From Porticoccus sp964395715 (GTDB lineage: Bacteria; Pseudomonadota; Gammaproteobacteria; Pseudomonadales; Porticoccaceae): a stretch of DNA of 64,000 nt. The stretch lies in contig CAYNAU010000003.1 of assembly GCA_964395715.1 (NCBI GenBank), positions 296,130-360,129 of the forward strand, given 5' to 3'. The position numbers and the translations under genes are program-made. The notes under the pieces were generated by a model. That model searched no databases. It worked only from the letters and a program-made list of their open reading frames with translations, and was not told the DNA's origin. This document shows, in pieces, positions 8,982 to 18,131 of the stretch; positions within the stretch are counted from its first letter, which is position 1, and every line of letters begins with the position of its first letter.

Positions 8982-10030
8982 TGATTATTTCTCTATTAAC
9001 AAGAACAACGAAAACGGGGCCAGGGGCCTCGTTTTTGTTTGCCCTGCTTGCTTCTCTGTTGCTATCGGCATGCTCCGAGAAACCGGAGCAACTGGTTTTC
9101 AGCGGGTTGACCATGGGCACCACCTATCAGGTCAAAGTGGTGCCGGATCAGCTGCCTGTGCCGGCGAATCTCGGGCAGACCATTCAGGCCACCCTTGAAC
9201 AGCTCGACAATACCTTTAGCACTTACCAGTCTGACTCTGAGCTGATGTCTCTTAACCGGACTCCTGTTGGTGAGACAGTATCGTTGTCGGTACCGATGCT
9301 GCGTGTGCTGGGTACTTCCAATCAGGTATTCCAGTTAACAGGGGGTGCATTTGATCCCACCGTTGGGCCGCTGGTTAATCTTTGGGGGTTTGGTCCTGAG
9401 CTGTCGCAGGATAAGGTGCCGGAGCTATCAAAGATCAAAAAGCAGCTTAACCGTATCGGTTTTAGGAAACTGGCAGTCGATCGCCAGACTGCGAGTGCCA
9501 GACGCACTGCCGATATACAGTTGGACTTGTCGGCGGTGGCCAAGGGTTATGCAGTGGATGTGATTGCCGAACTGCTGATTTCACTTGGCCTGGAAAACTA
9601 TCTGGTCGAGGTGGGTGGTGAACTGCGTACCAACGGCCTGAAAGTGAACGGTCAACCTTGGCGTATCGCTATAGAAAGCCCCACCCTGGAACGTCGGGAA
9701 GTGCAGCAGGCACTGGCCCTTGGCAATGCAGCCATTGCGACTTCCGGGGATTATCGCAATTACTTTGAGCGGGGTGGGAAACGCTATTCCCACACTATTG
9801 ATCCCCGCACGGGTTTTCCTATCACCCATCAACTCGCCTCTGTTACCGTGATTGCCTCGGATACGGCCTATGCTGATGCCCTGGCGACTGGACTGATGGT
9901 AATGGGTCACAGTGAGTCATTGGCATTAGCCGAAAAAAATGACCTTGCCATCTATCTGCTGGTCAAAGAAGGGGCTGAATTTAAGGCCTACTATTCGGCG
10001 GCCTTTGCACCTTATCTTTCAGGAGAATAA
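8981..10030 (+). CDS. apbE: FAD:protein FMN transferase (lipoprotein)
   Basis: Transfers FMN from FAD to threonine in the D-x-x-(S/T)-G-A-T motifs of NqrB and NqrC, both of which are present upstream in this operon. The N terminus is a lipoprotein signal ending in LLSAC, so it should act on the periplasmic side of the inner membrane. ApbE blocks seen in order are TMGTTYQV, GGAFDPTVGPLVNLWGFG, LDLSAVAKGYAVD, EVGGELRTNG, and SGDYRNYF with HTIDPRTG. The ATG at 8981 overlaps the nqrF stop (TGATG). A TTG one codon earlier is less likely. Confidence 0.95.
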   Translation: MIISLLTRTTKTGPGASFLFALLASLLLSACSEKPEQLVFSGLTMGTTYQVKVVPDQLPVPANLGQTIQATLEQLDNTFSTYQSDSELMSLNRTPVGETVSLSVPMLRVLGTSNQVFQLTGGAFDPTVGPLVNLWGFGPELSQDKVPELSKIKKQLNRIGFRKLAVDRQTASARRTADIQLDLSAVAKGYAVDVIAELLISLGLENYLVEVGGELRTNGLKVNGQPWRIAIESPTLERREVQQALALGNAAIATSGDYRNYFERGGKRYSHTIDPRTGFPITHQLASVTVIASDTAYADALATGLMVMGHSESLALAEKNDLAIYLLVKEGAEFKAYYSAAFAPYLSGE

Positions 10031-10032
10031 TT

Positions 10033-10269
10033 GTGCTTGAAGTATTACTTGCCTTTATCGTGGTGCTGATGATCATCTGCGGCATGGCTATCGGTGTGAT
10101 TCTTGGCAAAAAGCCACTAAAAGGTTCCTGTGGCGGAGTGGGCGCAGCATTGGGTGAGAAAGATTACGTTTGCGATATCTGCGGGGATGATCCCCAAAAG
10201 TGTGTTGAAACAGAGTCCACAGACGAGGGGCGGGCAAAGACTGATCTGGGCTATGACGCCACGCGTTGA
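10033..10269 (+). CDS. nqrM: Na+-NQR maturation factor NqrM
   Basis: A 78-residue protein of the DUF539/NqrM family, which is required to assemble functional Na+-NQR, probably by supplying iron for the NqrD/NqrE centre. It has one N-terminal membrane helix (about 3-24) and then a cysteine cluster: Cys34 in KGSCGGVG, CDICGDDPQKC, four in all. The GTG start at 10033 lies two bases after apbE and follows AGGAG. It is the last gene of the operon. It converges on mltD with a 6-base gap and no recognisable terminator. Confidence 0.94.
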   Translation: MLEVLLAFIVVLMIICGMAIGVILGKKPLKGSCGGVGAALGEKDYVCDICGDDPQKCVETESTDEGRAKTDLGYDATR

Positions 10270-10275
10270 TAGTCG

Positions 10276-11823
10276 CTAAATTTTCAGTACATCGACGAAG
10301 AGGGTTAATTGCTGACCGGGTTTCAGCAGGTGTTTGGTGTTCAGATTGTTCCATTCCAGAATATCGCTGATGCTGAGATCAAACTCCCGGGCGATCCGGT
10401 AAAACGAATCTCCCCGGCGTACCTTGTAGCGGACTTTCTTTTGTTTGGTGGGCAGGACCTCTCCCTCGGTATAAAGACTCAAGACCTGGTTGAGTCTCAA
10501 TGGCTCACGTATGTTCAGGTTGTTCCATTTGGCCAGTTCCTTGACGCTGACATTGTTCTCTCTGGCAATTTTCCAAAGGCTGTCTCCCTGCTTAACCTGG
10601 TAACTGCGTGCATACCCAGCCAGTGGTGTGTCGACACCAGAACCCGGTATTTTAAGGCGTTGGCCGATTCGCAACAGGTCACTCTGCAGGCGATTCTGCT
10701 TGCGTAGTTGGTTGACTGTGACACGGTTTTTTCGGGCAATCCCGGACAGGGTATCTCCAGACTTTACGATGTGTTGTTTTATCGGGGCCCACTGCTCCCG
10801 GGGGGTACTGTTCAGCGCAAGCTTGAAACTTTGGGTGTGATCAATGGGCAACAGGATGCGGTGAGGCCCCTCCGGGTGTGTGACGAGGCGACTATAGCCT
10901 GCATTCAACTGCTGCAGCTCTGTTTCGTTTAGATTGGCCAGTTCGGCTGCTTTTGATAAATCCAGCTGGTCGGGCACATCCACAATATCGAAATAGGGTG
11001 CATTATCGATATGGGGCAGGGCTATCTGGTGCGCTTCAGGGGACAACACCACCCGGGAGACAGCCAGCAGTTGCGGCACATAGGCACGGGTTTCCCGGGG
11101 CAGTTTCAAGGACCAGAAGTCAGTGGGCTTGCCCGCCTTGCGGTTTCGTTTCATGGCGCGTCGCACGTTGCCTTCACCGCAGTTGTAGGCGGCCAGTGCC
11201 AGGAGCCAGTCCTGATCAAAATAATTGTAGAGGTACTGAAGGTACTGTATGGCGGCTTCTGTTGCAGCGACAGGGTCCCGACGTCCGTCATACCACCAGT
11301 CCCGGCGCAGGCCAAACCTGGTGCCGGTATCGGGTATGAATTGCCACAGTCCGGAAGCATGGCTGTTTGAGTAAGCGAAGGGGTCGTAGGCGCTTTCCAC
11401 TACTGGCAGCAGGGCCAGTTCAAGGGGCATCCCCCGGCTTTCCAGTTGCTCGACGATGTAATAGAGGTACATTTCGGCACGGCCCATTACCCTGTCGAAA
11501 TACGTCTGGTTTCTGGAGTACCAGTCGACCTGTGGAGCAATGCCGGGATGTTCGAAATATTCCTGCAATACCATGCCATTGCGGATGCGTTGCCAGATAT
11601 CCGCCTCGGCCTCAATGCCAGGCTGGGTATCAAGGGATGCAAAGATGACGGGTGTTTTTAAAGGTTTAGGCTTGAGAGTTTGGCTGGTGGGAATTGCTGT
11701 TTGGACGTTATACGTTCGGGTTGGGGCTGGCTGTGTGTTTTGGGCTTGTTCTGCAGGTTGTTGTGCACAGCCTGCGAGTAGCGACAAAACTATTACTGCG
11801 GTCGTTCGGAAGTATCGGGGCAT
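10276..11823 (-). CDS. mltD: Membrane-bound lytic murein transglycosylase D with three LysM repeats
   Basis: Cleaves the glycan strand of peptidoglycan between MurNAc and GlcNAc, giving 1,6-anhydro ends. It is a 515-residue lipoprotein (lipobox LAGC, Cys19). The SLT domain contains PVVESAYDPFAYSNSHASG with the catalytic Glu143. Three LysM peptidoglycan-binding repeats follow at about 348-393, 407-452 and 464-511, each opening with a (K/R)xGDS or KSGDT pattern. E. coli MltD has two LysM repeats, so one is extra. It sits downstream of gloB on the same strand, as in many gammaproteobacteria. Confidence 0.95.
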   Translation of the reverse strand: MPRYFRTTAVIVLSLLAGCAQQPAEQAQNTQPAPTRTYNVQTAIPTSQTLKPKPLKTPVIFASLDTQPGIEAEADIWQRIRNGMVLQEYFEHPGIAPQVDWYSRNQTYFDRVMGRAEMYLYYIVEQLESRGMPLELALLPVVESAYDPFAYSNSHASGLWQFIPDTGTRFGLRRDWWYDGRRDPVAATEAAIQYLQYLYNYFDQDWLLALAAYNCGEGNVRRAMKRNRKAGKPTDFWSLKLPRETRAYVPQLLAVSRVVLSPEAHQIALPHIDNAPYFDIVDVPDQLDLSKAAELANLNETELQQLNAGYSRLVTHPEGPHRILLPIDHTQSFKLALNSTPREQWAPIKQHIVKSGDTLSGIARKNRVTVNQLRKQNRLQSDLLRIGQRLKIPGSGVDTPLAGYARSYQVKQGDSLWKIARENNVSVKELAKWNNLNIREPLRLNQVLSLYTEGEVLPTKQKKVRYKVRRGDSFYRIAREFDLSISDILEWNNLNTKHLLKPGQQLTLFVDVLKI

Positions 11824-11869
11824 GGAATTTTCTTGTTAGCCAGCGTATTGGCCAGGAATTTTAACGGTG

Positions 11870-11898
11870 CGATCCCAAGCCTGCAATCTTTGGGATCG
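11870..11898. other. Perfect 9-bp inverted repeat between gloB and mltD
   Basis: CGATCCCAA (11870-11878) and TTGGGATCG (11890-11898) flank an 11-base loop in the 142-base gap. Neither strand has a T tract after the stem, so it is not a standard terminator. It could be an RNA processing or stability hairpin, or an operator upstream of mltD. Confidence 0.4.
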
Positions 11899-11965
11899 AG
11901 TAGTTGTTGTTGATGTGAGCGATGTCTCGGTTAGTAACCTTTCAGCTTGAAGTGCGTCCTATTGC

Positions 11966-12733
11966 TTAAAAGTTATCTTTCCACTGGCGTATGACCCGAA
12001 ACACTTCGTCTGCGCCTTGAATTGTGTGTCCTTCATGGGCTTCTGCTGCCAGGTGGACGGCTGCCTCGTGAGGCCTCAAAAACGGGTTTGTCGCCATCTC
12101 CTCGGCCAGCGTTGAGGGTACGGTTGCTATGCCAGAGCGGCGCAAATCCGCTACCTCTTTTACTCTTTTTGCCAGAACCGTATTTTCCGGCTCAACCGCT
12201 TGTGCAAAACGCAGGTTTGCCTGGGTGTATTCATGAGCACAGAAAATGCGGGTCGATGGGGGCAGCGCAAGCAATTTTTGCAGGGACTGCCACATCTGTT
12301 TTGGGCTTCCCTCGAATAATCTGCCACAGCCCCCTGCAAACAGTGTATCACCACAGAAAATCAGTGGTTCTTCCGAAGAAAAATAAGCAATGTGGTCCAG
12401 GGTATGGCCGGGAACGGCGATCACCTCAAATACGGTGTCCTCAATGGTCAGGTGGTCATGGTCGGAGACAGGGTGTGTCACTACCTCGATACTGCTCGGG
12501 CCGTAGATTGGAACCGGGTGATTCTGCAGTAACTCCCTGATACCACCGATATGGTCCGGGTGGTGGTGGGTTACCAGAATCCCGCTCAGGCTCAATTGGT
12601 GTTCTTTAAGCGCGGCTTCGACCGGTACGGCATCGCCCGGGTCCACCACCCAGGTAAGGCTGCTGCCAGACTGGTGAAACAGCCAGAAATAGTTGTCGCT
12701 AAATGCGGAAATCCGCTCAATGATTAATGACAT
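11966..12733 (-). CDS. gloB: Hydroxyacylglutathione hydrolase (glyoxalase II)
   Basis: Hydrolyses S-D-lactoylglutathione to D-lactate and glutathione, the second step of methylglyoxal detoxification. The 255-residue protein has the metallo-beta-lactamase signature THHHPDHIGG (residues 55-64), with His56, His58, Asp60 and His61 as metal ligands. The later blocks VPGHTLDHIAYF and FCGDTLFAGGCGRLFEG are also typical, and CAHEYTQANLRFA supplies the last ligand. It is divergent from the methyltransferase gene at 12812, sharing a 78-base promoter gap. This arrangement is common in gammaproteobacteria. Confidence 0.96.
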   Translation of the reverse strand: MSLIIERISAFSDNYFWLFHQSGSSLTWVVDPGDAVPVEAALKEHQLSLSGILVTHHHPDHIGGIRELLQNHPVPIYGPSSIEVVTHPVSDHDHLTIEDTVFEVIAVPGHTLDHIAYFSSEEPLIFCGDTLFAGGCGRLFEGSPKQMWQSLQKLLALPPSTRIFCAHEYTQANLRFAQAVEPENTVLAKRVKEVADLRRSGIATVPSTLAEEMATNPFLRPHEAAVHLAAEAHEGHTIQGADEVFRVIRQWKDNF

Positions 12734-12811
12734 GGATTGATCCGGTAGTTTTCAATGGGCATATTACCCATAATAAACAACAGGGTCTAAAAGGTTAATC
12801 CGGGTAATTTA

Positions 12812-13639
12812 ATGCGGTTACAGGAGTGGTTCAAAGGGGCAGTTGATTATCTGGATCTTCGCCATGCCGTGTTGCCGCTTGCGGACTCGCAACAGGCACT
12901 GGACAGCTGGTTTCATACCCGTCACGGTGAGCTGTTGCTGCAGAGAGAGCAGCAGGCGCTGGATCAATTAATGCCCACCACCGAGGCCCACCGGATGCTC
13001 TACCTCGGTGCGGGTGCCTGTCGTCTGTTGTCTGATGATTATCACCACTTACACAGCTTCTGTATCAGCGCCTCACCCTACGGTACCGGCACTGCCGGCG
13101 CCATCGCTGATTTTGATGCGTTGCCGCTGCCTTCCGAGACCATTGATACTGTCCTTCTGCACCATGCACTGGAATTCTCACAATATCCCCACGAGGTGTT
13201 GAGTGAGGTTGCCAGGGTACTGACACCAGGTGGGCAGGTGATGGTCGTTGTGCTGAATCCGATCAGCCTGTTCGGGATGGCAAAATGGCCGGCAAGACTC
13301 TTTTCAAACCAATTGGGCTGGCGCCACCACGGCCTGCGTTACCGGCGGTTACTTGACTGGCTCAGGCTACTCAATTTACAGCCGGAAAAAGCCGTTTCAG
13401 GGTGTTTCAGCTGGCCACTGCTGTGTGGTGACAGCTGTCAGGAACCCGGCCCCTTGGAACGGGCAGGGCAGCGGCTACGGTTGCCCTGGGGTGCGTTTTA
13501 TATTGTACGTGCGAGGAAATATACCGCGAGGCTGACACCGACAGGCTCTCGATTGTGGCGTTCAATCAGTGCGCCGCTGGTACCGGGTATTGACAAACCC
13601 GCCATGAGAAAGTCCCCACATCGGGAGAAAGTTGATTGA
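12812..13639 (+). CDS. Class I SAM-dependent methyltransferase upstream of rnhA
   Basis: A 275-residue protein with a methyltransferase type 11 core. A degenerate motif I (LYLGAGACRLL, about residues 64-74) is followed by a central IADFDALPLPSETIDTVLLH block and an ARVLTPGGQVMVVVLNP post-motif strand. The substrate is unknown. It is the same gene found between gloB and rnhA in Pseudomonas and relatives. It overlaps rnhA by four bases (ATTGA), so the two are probably co-translated. The lack of the usual GxGxG run in motif I is worth noting. Confidence 0.82.
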   Translation: MRLQEWFKGAVDYLDLRHAVLPLADSQQALDSWFHTRHGELLLQREQQALDQLMPTTEAHRMLYLGAGACRLLSDDYHHLHSFCISASPYGTGTAGAIADFDALPLPSETIDTVLLHHALEFSQYPHEVLSEVARVLTPGGQVMVVVLNPISLFGMAKWPARLFSNQLGWRHHGLRYRRLLDWLRLLNLQPEKAVSGCFSWPLLCGDSCQEPGPLERAGQRLRLPWGAFYIVRARKYTARLTPTGSRLWRSISAPLVPGIDKPAMRKSPHREKVD

Positions 13640-14079
13640 AAGACGTCGAAATTTTTACGGATGGTGCCTGCCGGGGAAATCCCGGCCCTGGAGGATGGGG
13701 CGCGCTCCTTCGCTACGGGGGCCATGAAAAGGAGCTCTTCGGTGGCGAGGCCATGACTACCAACAACCGTATGGAGCTGACAGCCGCCATCGAATCATTG
13801 GCGGCGCTGACTCAGCCCTGTAAAGTGAATCTGACCACCGACTCGGAGTATGTGCGGCAGGGCATAACCAGTTGGCTGGAGAACTGGAAAAAACGTGGCT
13901 GGAAAACTGCGGCCAAGAAACCGGTGAAAAATGTCGACCTGTGGCAGAAACTTGACGAGCAGGTGGCGAGACACGAAGTACAATGGCACTGGGTCAAGGG
14001 GCACAGTGGCCACCGTGAAAACGAACTGGCCGATCAACTGGCCAACCGGGGAATCGATGAACTCCCCGTCAATGAATAA
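13636..14079 (+). CDS. rnhA: Ribonuclease HI
   Basis: Degrades the RNA strand of RNA:DNA hybrids during replication and R-loop removal. The 147-residue protein carries the full catalytic set Asp9 (IFTDGAC), Glu47 (NNRMELTA), Asp69 (TTDSEYV) and Asp133, plus the basic handle around KKRGWKTAAKKPVKN that binds the hybrid. The TTG at 13636 overlaps the end of the methyltransferase gene. dnaQ follows 27 bases later. The rnhA-dnaQ pairing is standard, though here the two genes run in the same direction as in Pseudomonas. Confidence 0.97.
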   Translation: MKDVEIFTDGACRGNPGPGGWGALLRYGGHEKELFGGEAMTTNNRMELTAAIESLAALTQPCKVNLTTDSEYVRQGITSWLENWKKRGWKTAAKKPVKNVDLWQKLDEQVARHEVQWHWVKGHSGHRENELADQLANRGIDELPVNE

Positions 14080-14106
14080 CAGTTAACAGCACCATTAGGG
14101 AACCAT

Positions 14107-14814
14107 ATGCGCCAGGTTGTTCTGGATACTGAAACTACTGGTCTGGAAACCACACAGGATCATCGCATTATCGAGATCGGCTGTGTCGAAGTGATCAATC
14201 GCCGCCTCACTGGCCGTCACTATCATCAGTACATCAATCCCCAGCGGGAAGTTGACGATGGTGCGCTGGAAGTGCACGGCATCAGCAATGAGTTTCTTGC
14301 CGATAAACCCCTGTTTGAGGCTGTCGCCGATGACTTTCTGGCCTTTATCGAGGGCGCAGAACTGGTGATTCATAACGCCCCGTTTGATGTGGGTTTTATC
14401 GATCACGAATTCGCCAAGCTGAAAGGCTATGGCAAAACCGTGGATTACTGTTCCGTTATTGATACCCTGGTGATGGCCCGACAACGGCATCCCGGCCAGA
14501 AAAACAATCTGGACGCTCTCTGTAAACGCTACGATGTGGACAACTCACAGCGGGACCTGCACGGCGCGTTGTTGGATGCCGAGATTCTCGCCGACGTCTA
14601 TCTGATGATGACCGGTGGTCAAGTGGATCTCGGGTTTGGAGGTCACGGTGCCCGTGGCGGTGTGTCAGGGGGCGAAGCGATTAAACGTCTGCCAACTGAC
14701 AGGAAGCCACTCAAGGTGATCAAAGCGTCTGATGAAGAAATCGAAGCCCATAACGCGCAACTGGCCCGCATTGAGCAGGCCAGTGGTACGTGTCTTTGGT
14801 TGTCTCAGGATTAG
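14107..14814 (+). CDS. dnaQ: DNA polymerase III epsilon subunit (proofreading exonuclease)
   Basis: The 3'-5' proofreading exonuclease of the replicative polymerase, 235 residues. Exo I is LDTETTGLE with Asp7 and Glu9. Exo II lies around VIHNAPFDVGFIDHEF, and Exo III around RDLHGALLDAEILADVY with the catalytic His and Asp. The C-terminal tail should hold the segment that binds the alpha subunit. It converges on nhaB with only four bases between stop codons and no visible terminator. Confidence 0.96.
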   Translation: MRQVVLDTETTGLETTQDHRIIEIGCVEVINRRLTGRHYHQYINPQREVDDGALEVHGISNEFLADKPLFEAVADDFLAFIEGAELVIHNAPFDVGFIDHEFAKLKGYGKTVDYCSVIDTLVMARQRHPGQKNNLDALCKRYDVDNSQRDLHGALLDAEILADVYLMMTGGQVDLGFGGHGARGGVSGGEAIKRLPTDRKPLKVIKASDEEIEAHNAQLARIEQASGTCLWLSQD

Positions 14815-14818
14815 CGAC

Positions 14819-16321
14819 TTAAAGAATAAAAACGACGCTGATAATACCCACACCGGAAAGTACGATGGTGTAAGGCAGTGCCATAATCACCATGCGTCCG
14901 TAAGACAGACGAATCAGTGGGGCCAGAGCCGACGTTAACAGGAACAGGAATGCCGCCTGGCCATTCGGAGTGGCAACGCTGGGCAGGTTTGTACCTGTAT
15001 TGATAGCAACAGCCAGCAGATCAAAGTGTTCACGGCTGATCTTTCCTGCCTCGAATACAGCCTTCACTTCATTGATATACACCGTAGCCACAAACACGTT
15101 ATCACTGATCATGGACAGCACACCATTGGCGATAAAGAACATCACGGGCTGAATGTTCTGGTCCATGGCGAGCACCGCATTGATAATCGGTGAGAACAGA
15201 TGCTGTTCATGAATCACAGCGACGACGGCAAAAAATACCACCAGCAGCGCGGTGAAGGGCAGTGCCTCTTCAAACGCGTGGCCAATCTGGTGCTCTTCCG
15301 TAACACCGTTGAAGGCGGTCAGTAAAACGATAACGGTCAGGCCTATCAGTCCCACGGCTGCCAGGTGCAACGCCAGACCAACCACCAGAAAAATGGCCAC
15401 CAGCGCTTGCACGATGAGTGTCGCGCGGTGCCTGTTGGTCAGTTTCTTGGATTCCTGAACATTGAACTCTTCGAGAACGGTGCGGACATTTTCTGGAATA
15501 ACCGCGCCATAACCGAAAATAGCGGTTTTCTCCAATAGCAAACAGGTCAGTAATCCGCAGACCAGAACCGGCATGGTGACCGGTGCCATCACGAGGAAGA
15601 AGTGGACAAAGCTCCAGCCGGCCTTTTCGGCAATCAGCAGGTTTTGGGGTTCACCTACCAGGGTGCAGACACCGCCCAGTGCCGTCCCCACCACGCCGTG
15701 CATGATCAGGCTGCGCAGGAATGAGCGAAAGCCCTCCAGGTCCTCGCGGTGATACTCCATCACGGACACATCACTGGAGTGATCGTGGTCATGGTGGACT
15801 TCCTTACCGGAAGCAACCTTGTGGTAAACGGAATAGAAACCGACCGCGACACTGATCAACACCGCGGTCACTGTCAATGCGTCAAGAAACGCGGATAAGA
15901 AGGCCCCGGTGATACAGAAGAGCAGCGATAGAATGGCTTTGGAACGAACGCCGATCAGAATCTTGGTAAAGGTGAACAGCAGCAGGTCGCGCATAAAGTA
16001 GATACCTGCGACCATAAACATCAGCAGAAGGATAACTTCAAAATTCCCAATAGCTTCATGGTAAACAGTTTCAGGTTGCGCCAACCCAAGAAAAATGGCT
16101 TCAACGGCAAGTAGGCCGCCGGGCTGGAGTGGGTAACACTTGAGTGCCATGGCCAACGTAAAAATGAACTCGATAATCAGCAACCAGCCGGTCACAAAAG
16201 GACCAACGGTGAAAACCAGAACAGGGTTAATAGCCAGAAAGCCCAAAATGGTGTATTTGTACCAGTCTGGTGAATTGCCAAGAAAATTTTTCGTGAATGC
16301 CTGGAACATGGATTGGGACAT
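14819..16321 (-). CDS. nhaB: Na+/H+ antiporter NhaB
   Basis: A 500-residue inner-membrane antiporter that exports Na+ for protons, with about twelve hydrophobic segments. The N terminus (MSQSMFQAFTKNFLGNSPDWYK) and internal stretches such as VGEPQNLLIAEKAGW and AINTGTNLPSVATPNGQAAF match NhaB. A His-rich cytoplasmic stretch (HHDHDHSS, about residues 186-193) is visible. Together with Na+-NQR it indicates a sodium cycle. It is divergent from fimL, as in Pseudomonas. Confidence 0.95.
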   Translation of the reverse strand: MSQSMFQAFTKNFLGNSPDWYKYTILGFLAINPVLVFTVGPFVTGWLLIIEFIFTLAMALKCYPLQPGGLLAVEAIFLGLAQPETVYHEAIGNFEVILLLMFMVAGIYFMRDLLLFTFTKILIGVRSKAILSLLFCITGAFLSAFLDALTVTAVLISVAVGFYSVYHKVASGKEVHHDHDHSSDVSVMEYHREDLEGFRSFLRSLIMHGVVGTALGGVCTLVGEPQNLLIAEKAGWSFVHFFLVMAPVTMPVLVCGLLTCLLLEKTAIFGYGAVIPENVRTVLEEFNVQESKKLTNRHRATLIVQALVAIFLVVGLALHLAAVGLIGLTVIVLLTAFNGVTEEHQIGHAFEEALPFTALLVVFFAVVAVIHEQHLFSPIINAVLAMDQNIQPVMFFIANGVLSMISDNVFVATVYINEVKAVFEAGKISREHFDLLAVAINTGTNLPSVATPNGQAAFLFLLTSALAPLIRLSYGRMVIMALPYTIVLSGVGIISVVFIL

Positions 16322-16475
16322 GAAGGGTTCCTTTTTATTTGTTCGGTCTATCTCGGGCTCAAATTCAAGGAGCTATTGGTGTTATTATCGGAGACCATCG
16401 GGTGATGAAAAAGCCATACCGGGCCTCAGGGTCCTGCAAACTTACGGCCTGCAATTATAAAGGGTGAACGCGTTA

Positions 16476-18131
16476 ATGTATCCAATAAATCCCCAAGTTA
16501 TTGCGATGGTTCAGGAAGAGCTGGAAAAAGAACTGCTCGCCCTGATGCAATTGCTTGAAGACGCTGCAGACAGTGTCGACATGGAGAAGTTTAAGGGGCA
16601 TCTCTCTGCCCTTGCGGGAGCATTAAAAGTTCTGGAGCTACCCAGTGCCACTGCTTTTATGCAGGCGATTTCAGAACTGGCGGATACCCCGGTACAACTG
16701 GCTCCTGGATCCGATGAGGGCAAGGCAGTCTACAGCGCCCTGCAATGCTTTTCGGCCTACCTGCAACAACTGGCGCGTCTCAAGCACGACAATTTGCTGT
16801 TGTTACTTCCAGAAATTAACGAGTTGCGAGCGGTGGCCGGTCAGCCGCCGATGGACGAACGGGACGCCGTTCGCGATTGCATGCCGGAACACCTTGCTCT
16901 ACTCAATGCCTCAATGCGAACTGATGAAGAGCGTCAGGTTGTTGCCTCGGTCAGGCGACTGTTCCAGCAGGGGCTGGTGCATGCATTCAGGGGAGCGAAC
17001 CGCAAGGCGGCCATCAAAGTGATGGCGCATGGTGTACACCGGTTGCGCAAGGAGTTGACTGAACCTGCCGAGCGGGATTACTGGTCCTTGGTGTTTGAAA
17101 TTCTCAGTGCGATGCATCGTGGCACACTGGGTTTTGAGCAGAGCCTCCTGAAAACGCTGATGAGTGTGGAAAAGCAGTTGCGTGTGATGGAAGAGAATCG
17201 TGAAGTAAGCGGATTTTATCCACTGGATATACAGCAACGGTTACTGGCTTTTTTCGCCCTGTCCGGATTGCAGAGTGACGGAGCCCAAAAACTGGCGGAT
17301 AAGCTGGGTGTCACTTCACCGGGCATCACCAGTCAGAACATTGCAGAGAGCCGGGACAGCTTCACCGGGGATAGCGATAAACCTCTGAGTGTTCTGCTGG
17401 TGGCAATTGCCGAGCAGGTTGAGCAGCTACGGCAACTGCTTGATGAAGGCATGGTCTCCGAGGCGGGTGCAATGGAGGGCTGCGATGAACTGGCGGCAGG
17501 ACTTCGCCTGCTGGGTGAATTGTGTGAACAGAGCCACCTTAAGCTTGCCAGCCAACGATGCCAGGTCCATGTTGCCGGTATTGAAAGTCTCCAGGGTGGT
17601 CAGTTGCCCATGCAGCTCTATGAGCAGTTGGCAGATACGTTATTGTACCTGGATTGTATTCTGACGGAGCTACAGTCCCAGGCACTTTCGGAATCCCGTA
17701 TTACCCAGGTGAATACACGCAGCCTCAAGCAGGTCGTAGAAAACAATATCGTCGAACACGCCGAGAGAAGGGTGCTTCAGGAAGCCGCTGACCACCTGTC
17801 AGTGGTCATGCAGCTGACAGCCGACTACTGTGACGGTATTGCCGGTGATGAAGTCGCTGAACCACTACTGGATAATTTCAAATTGATTCTTGGGCCGATG
17901 GGTATGCTGGAGCTCACCCGTGCTGAGAATGTTGCCCAGCGTTGTCTGGAAATTCTCAATCGTTGTGTCACCTCCGGTGGCAGTGTGACGCTGGCTTCGA
18001 CGATGGAGGTGTTCGCTGACGCCATTGTCAGTCTTGAATATTACCTGCAAAACCGCCGCTGGAATCGGAGTTTCGACGACGCGGTGTTAAGCGTGGCTGA
18101 AGAATGCCTGTTGACTCTGGAAGCAGCCTAG
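16476..18131 (+). CDS. fimL: FimL-like protein (HPt-related regulator of twitching and cAMP signalling)
   Basis: A 551-residue, mostly alpha-helical soluble protein. Its position between nhaB and nudC and its length match FimL of Pseudomonas aeruginosa. FimL resembles the N-terminal HPt domains of the ChpA chemosensory kinase but lacks the phosphorylatable histidine, and it acts on type IV pili through adenylate cyclase activation. I see no HPt consensus histidine motif here either. ATG at 16476 is preferred because AGGG at 16460-16463 is too close to the alternative GTG at 16464. No pilus or chemosensory gene is in this window, so the role is inferred from synteny. Confidence 0.75.
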   Translation: MYPINPQVIAMVQEELEKELLALMQLLEDAADSVDMEKFKGHLSALAGALKVLELPSATAFMQAISELADTPVQLAPGSDEGKAVYSALQCFSAYLQQLARLKHDNLLLLLPEINELRAVAGQPPMDERDAVRDCMPEHLALLNASMRTDEERQVVASVRRLFQQGLVHAFRGANRKAAIKVMAHGVHRLRKELTEPAERDYWSLVFEILSAMHRGTLGFEQSLLKTLMSVEKQLRVMEENREVSGFYPLDIQQRLLAFFALSGLQSDGAQKLADKLGVTSPGITSQNIAESRDSFTGDSDKPLSVLLVAIAEQVEQLRQLLDEGMVSEAGAMEGCDELAAGLRLLGELCEQSHLKLASQRCQVHVAGIESLQGGQLPMQLYEQLADTLLYLDCILTELQSQALSESRITQVNTRSLKQVVENNIVEHAERRVLQEAADHLSVVMQLTADYCDGIAGDEVAEPLLDNFKLILGPMGMLELTRAENVAQRCLEILNRCVTSGGSVTLASTMEVFADAIVSLEYYLQNRRWNRSFDDAVLSVAEECLLTLEAA

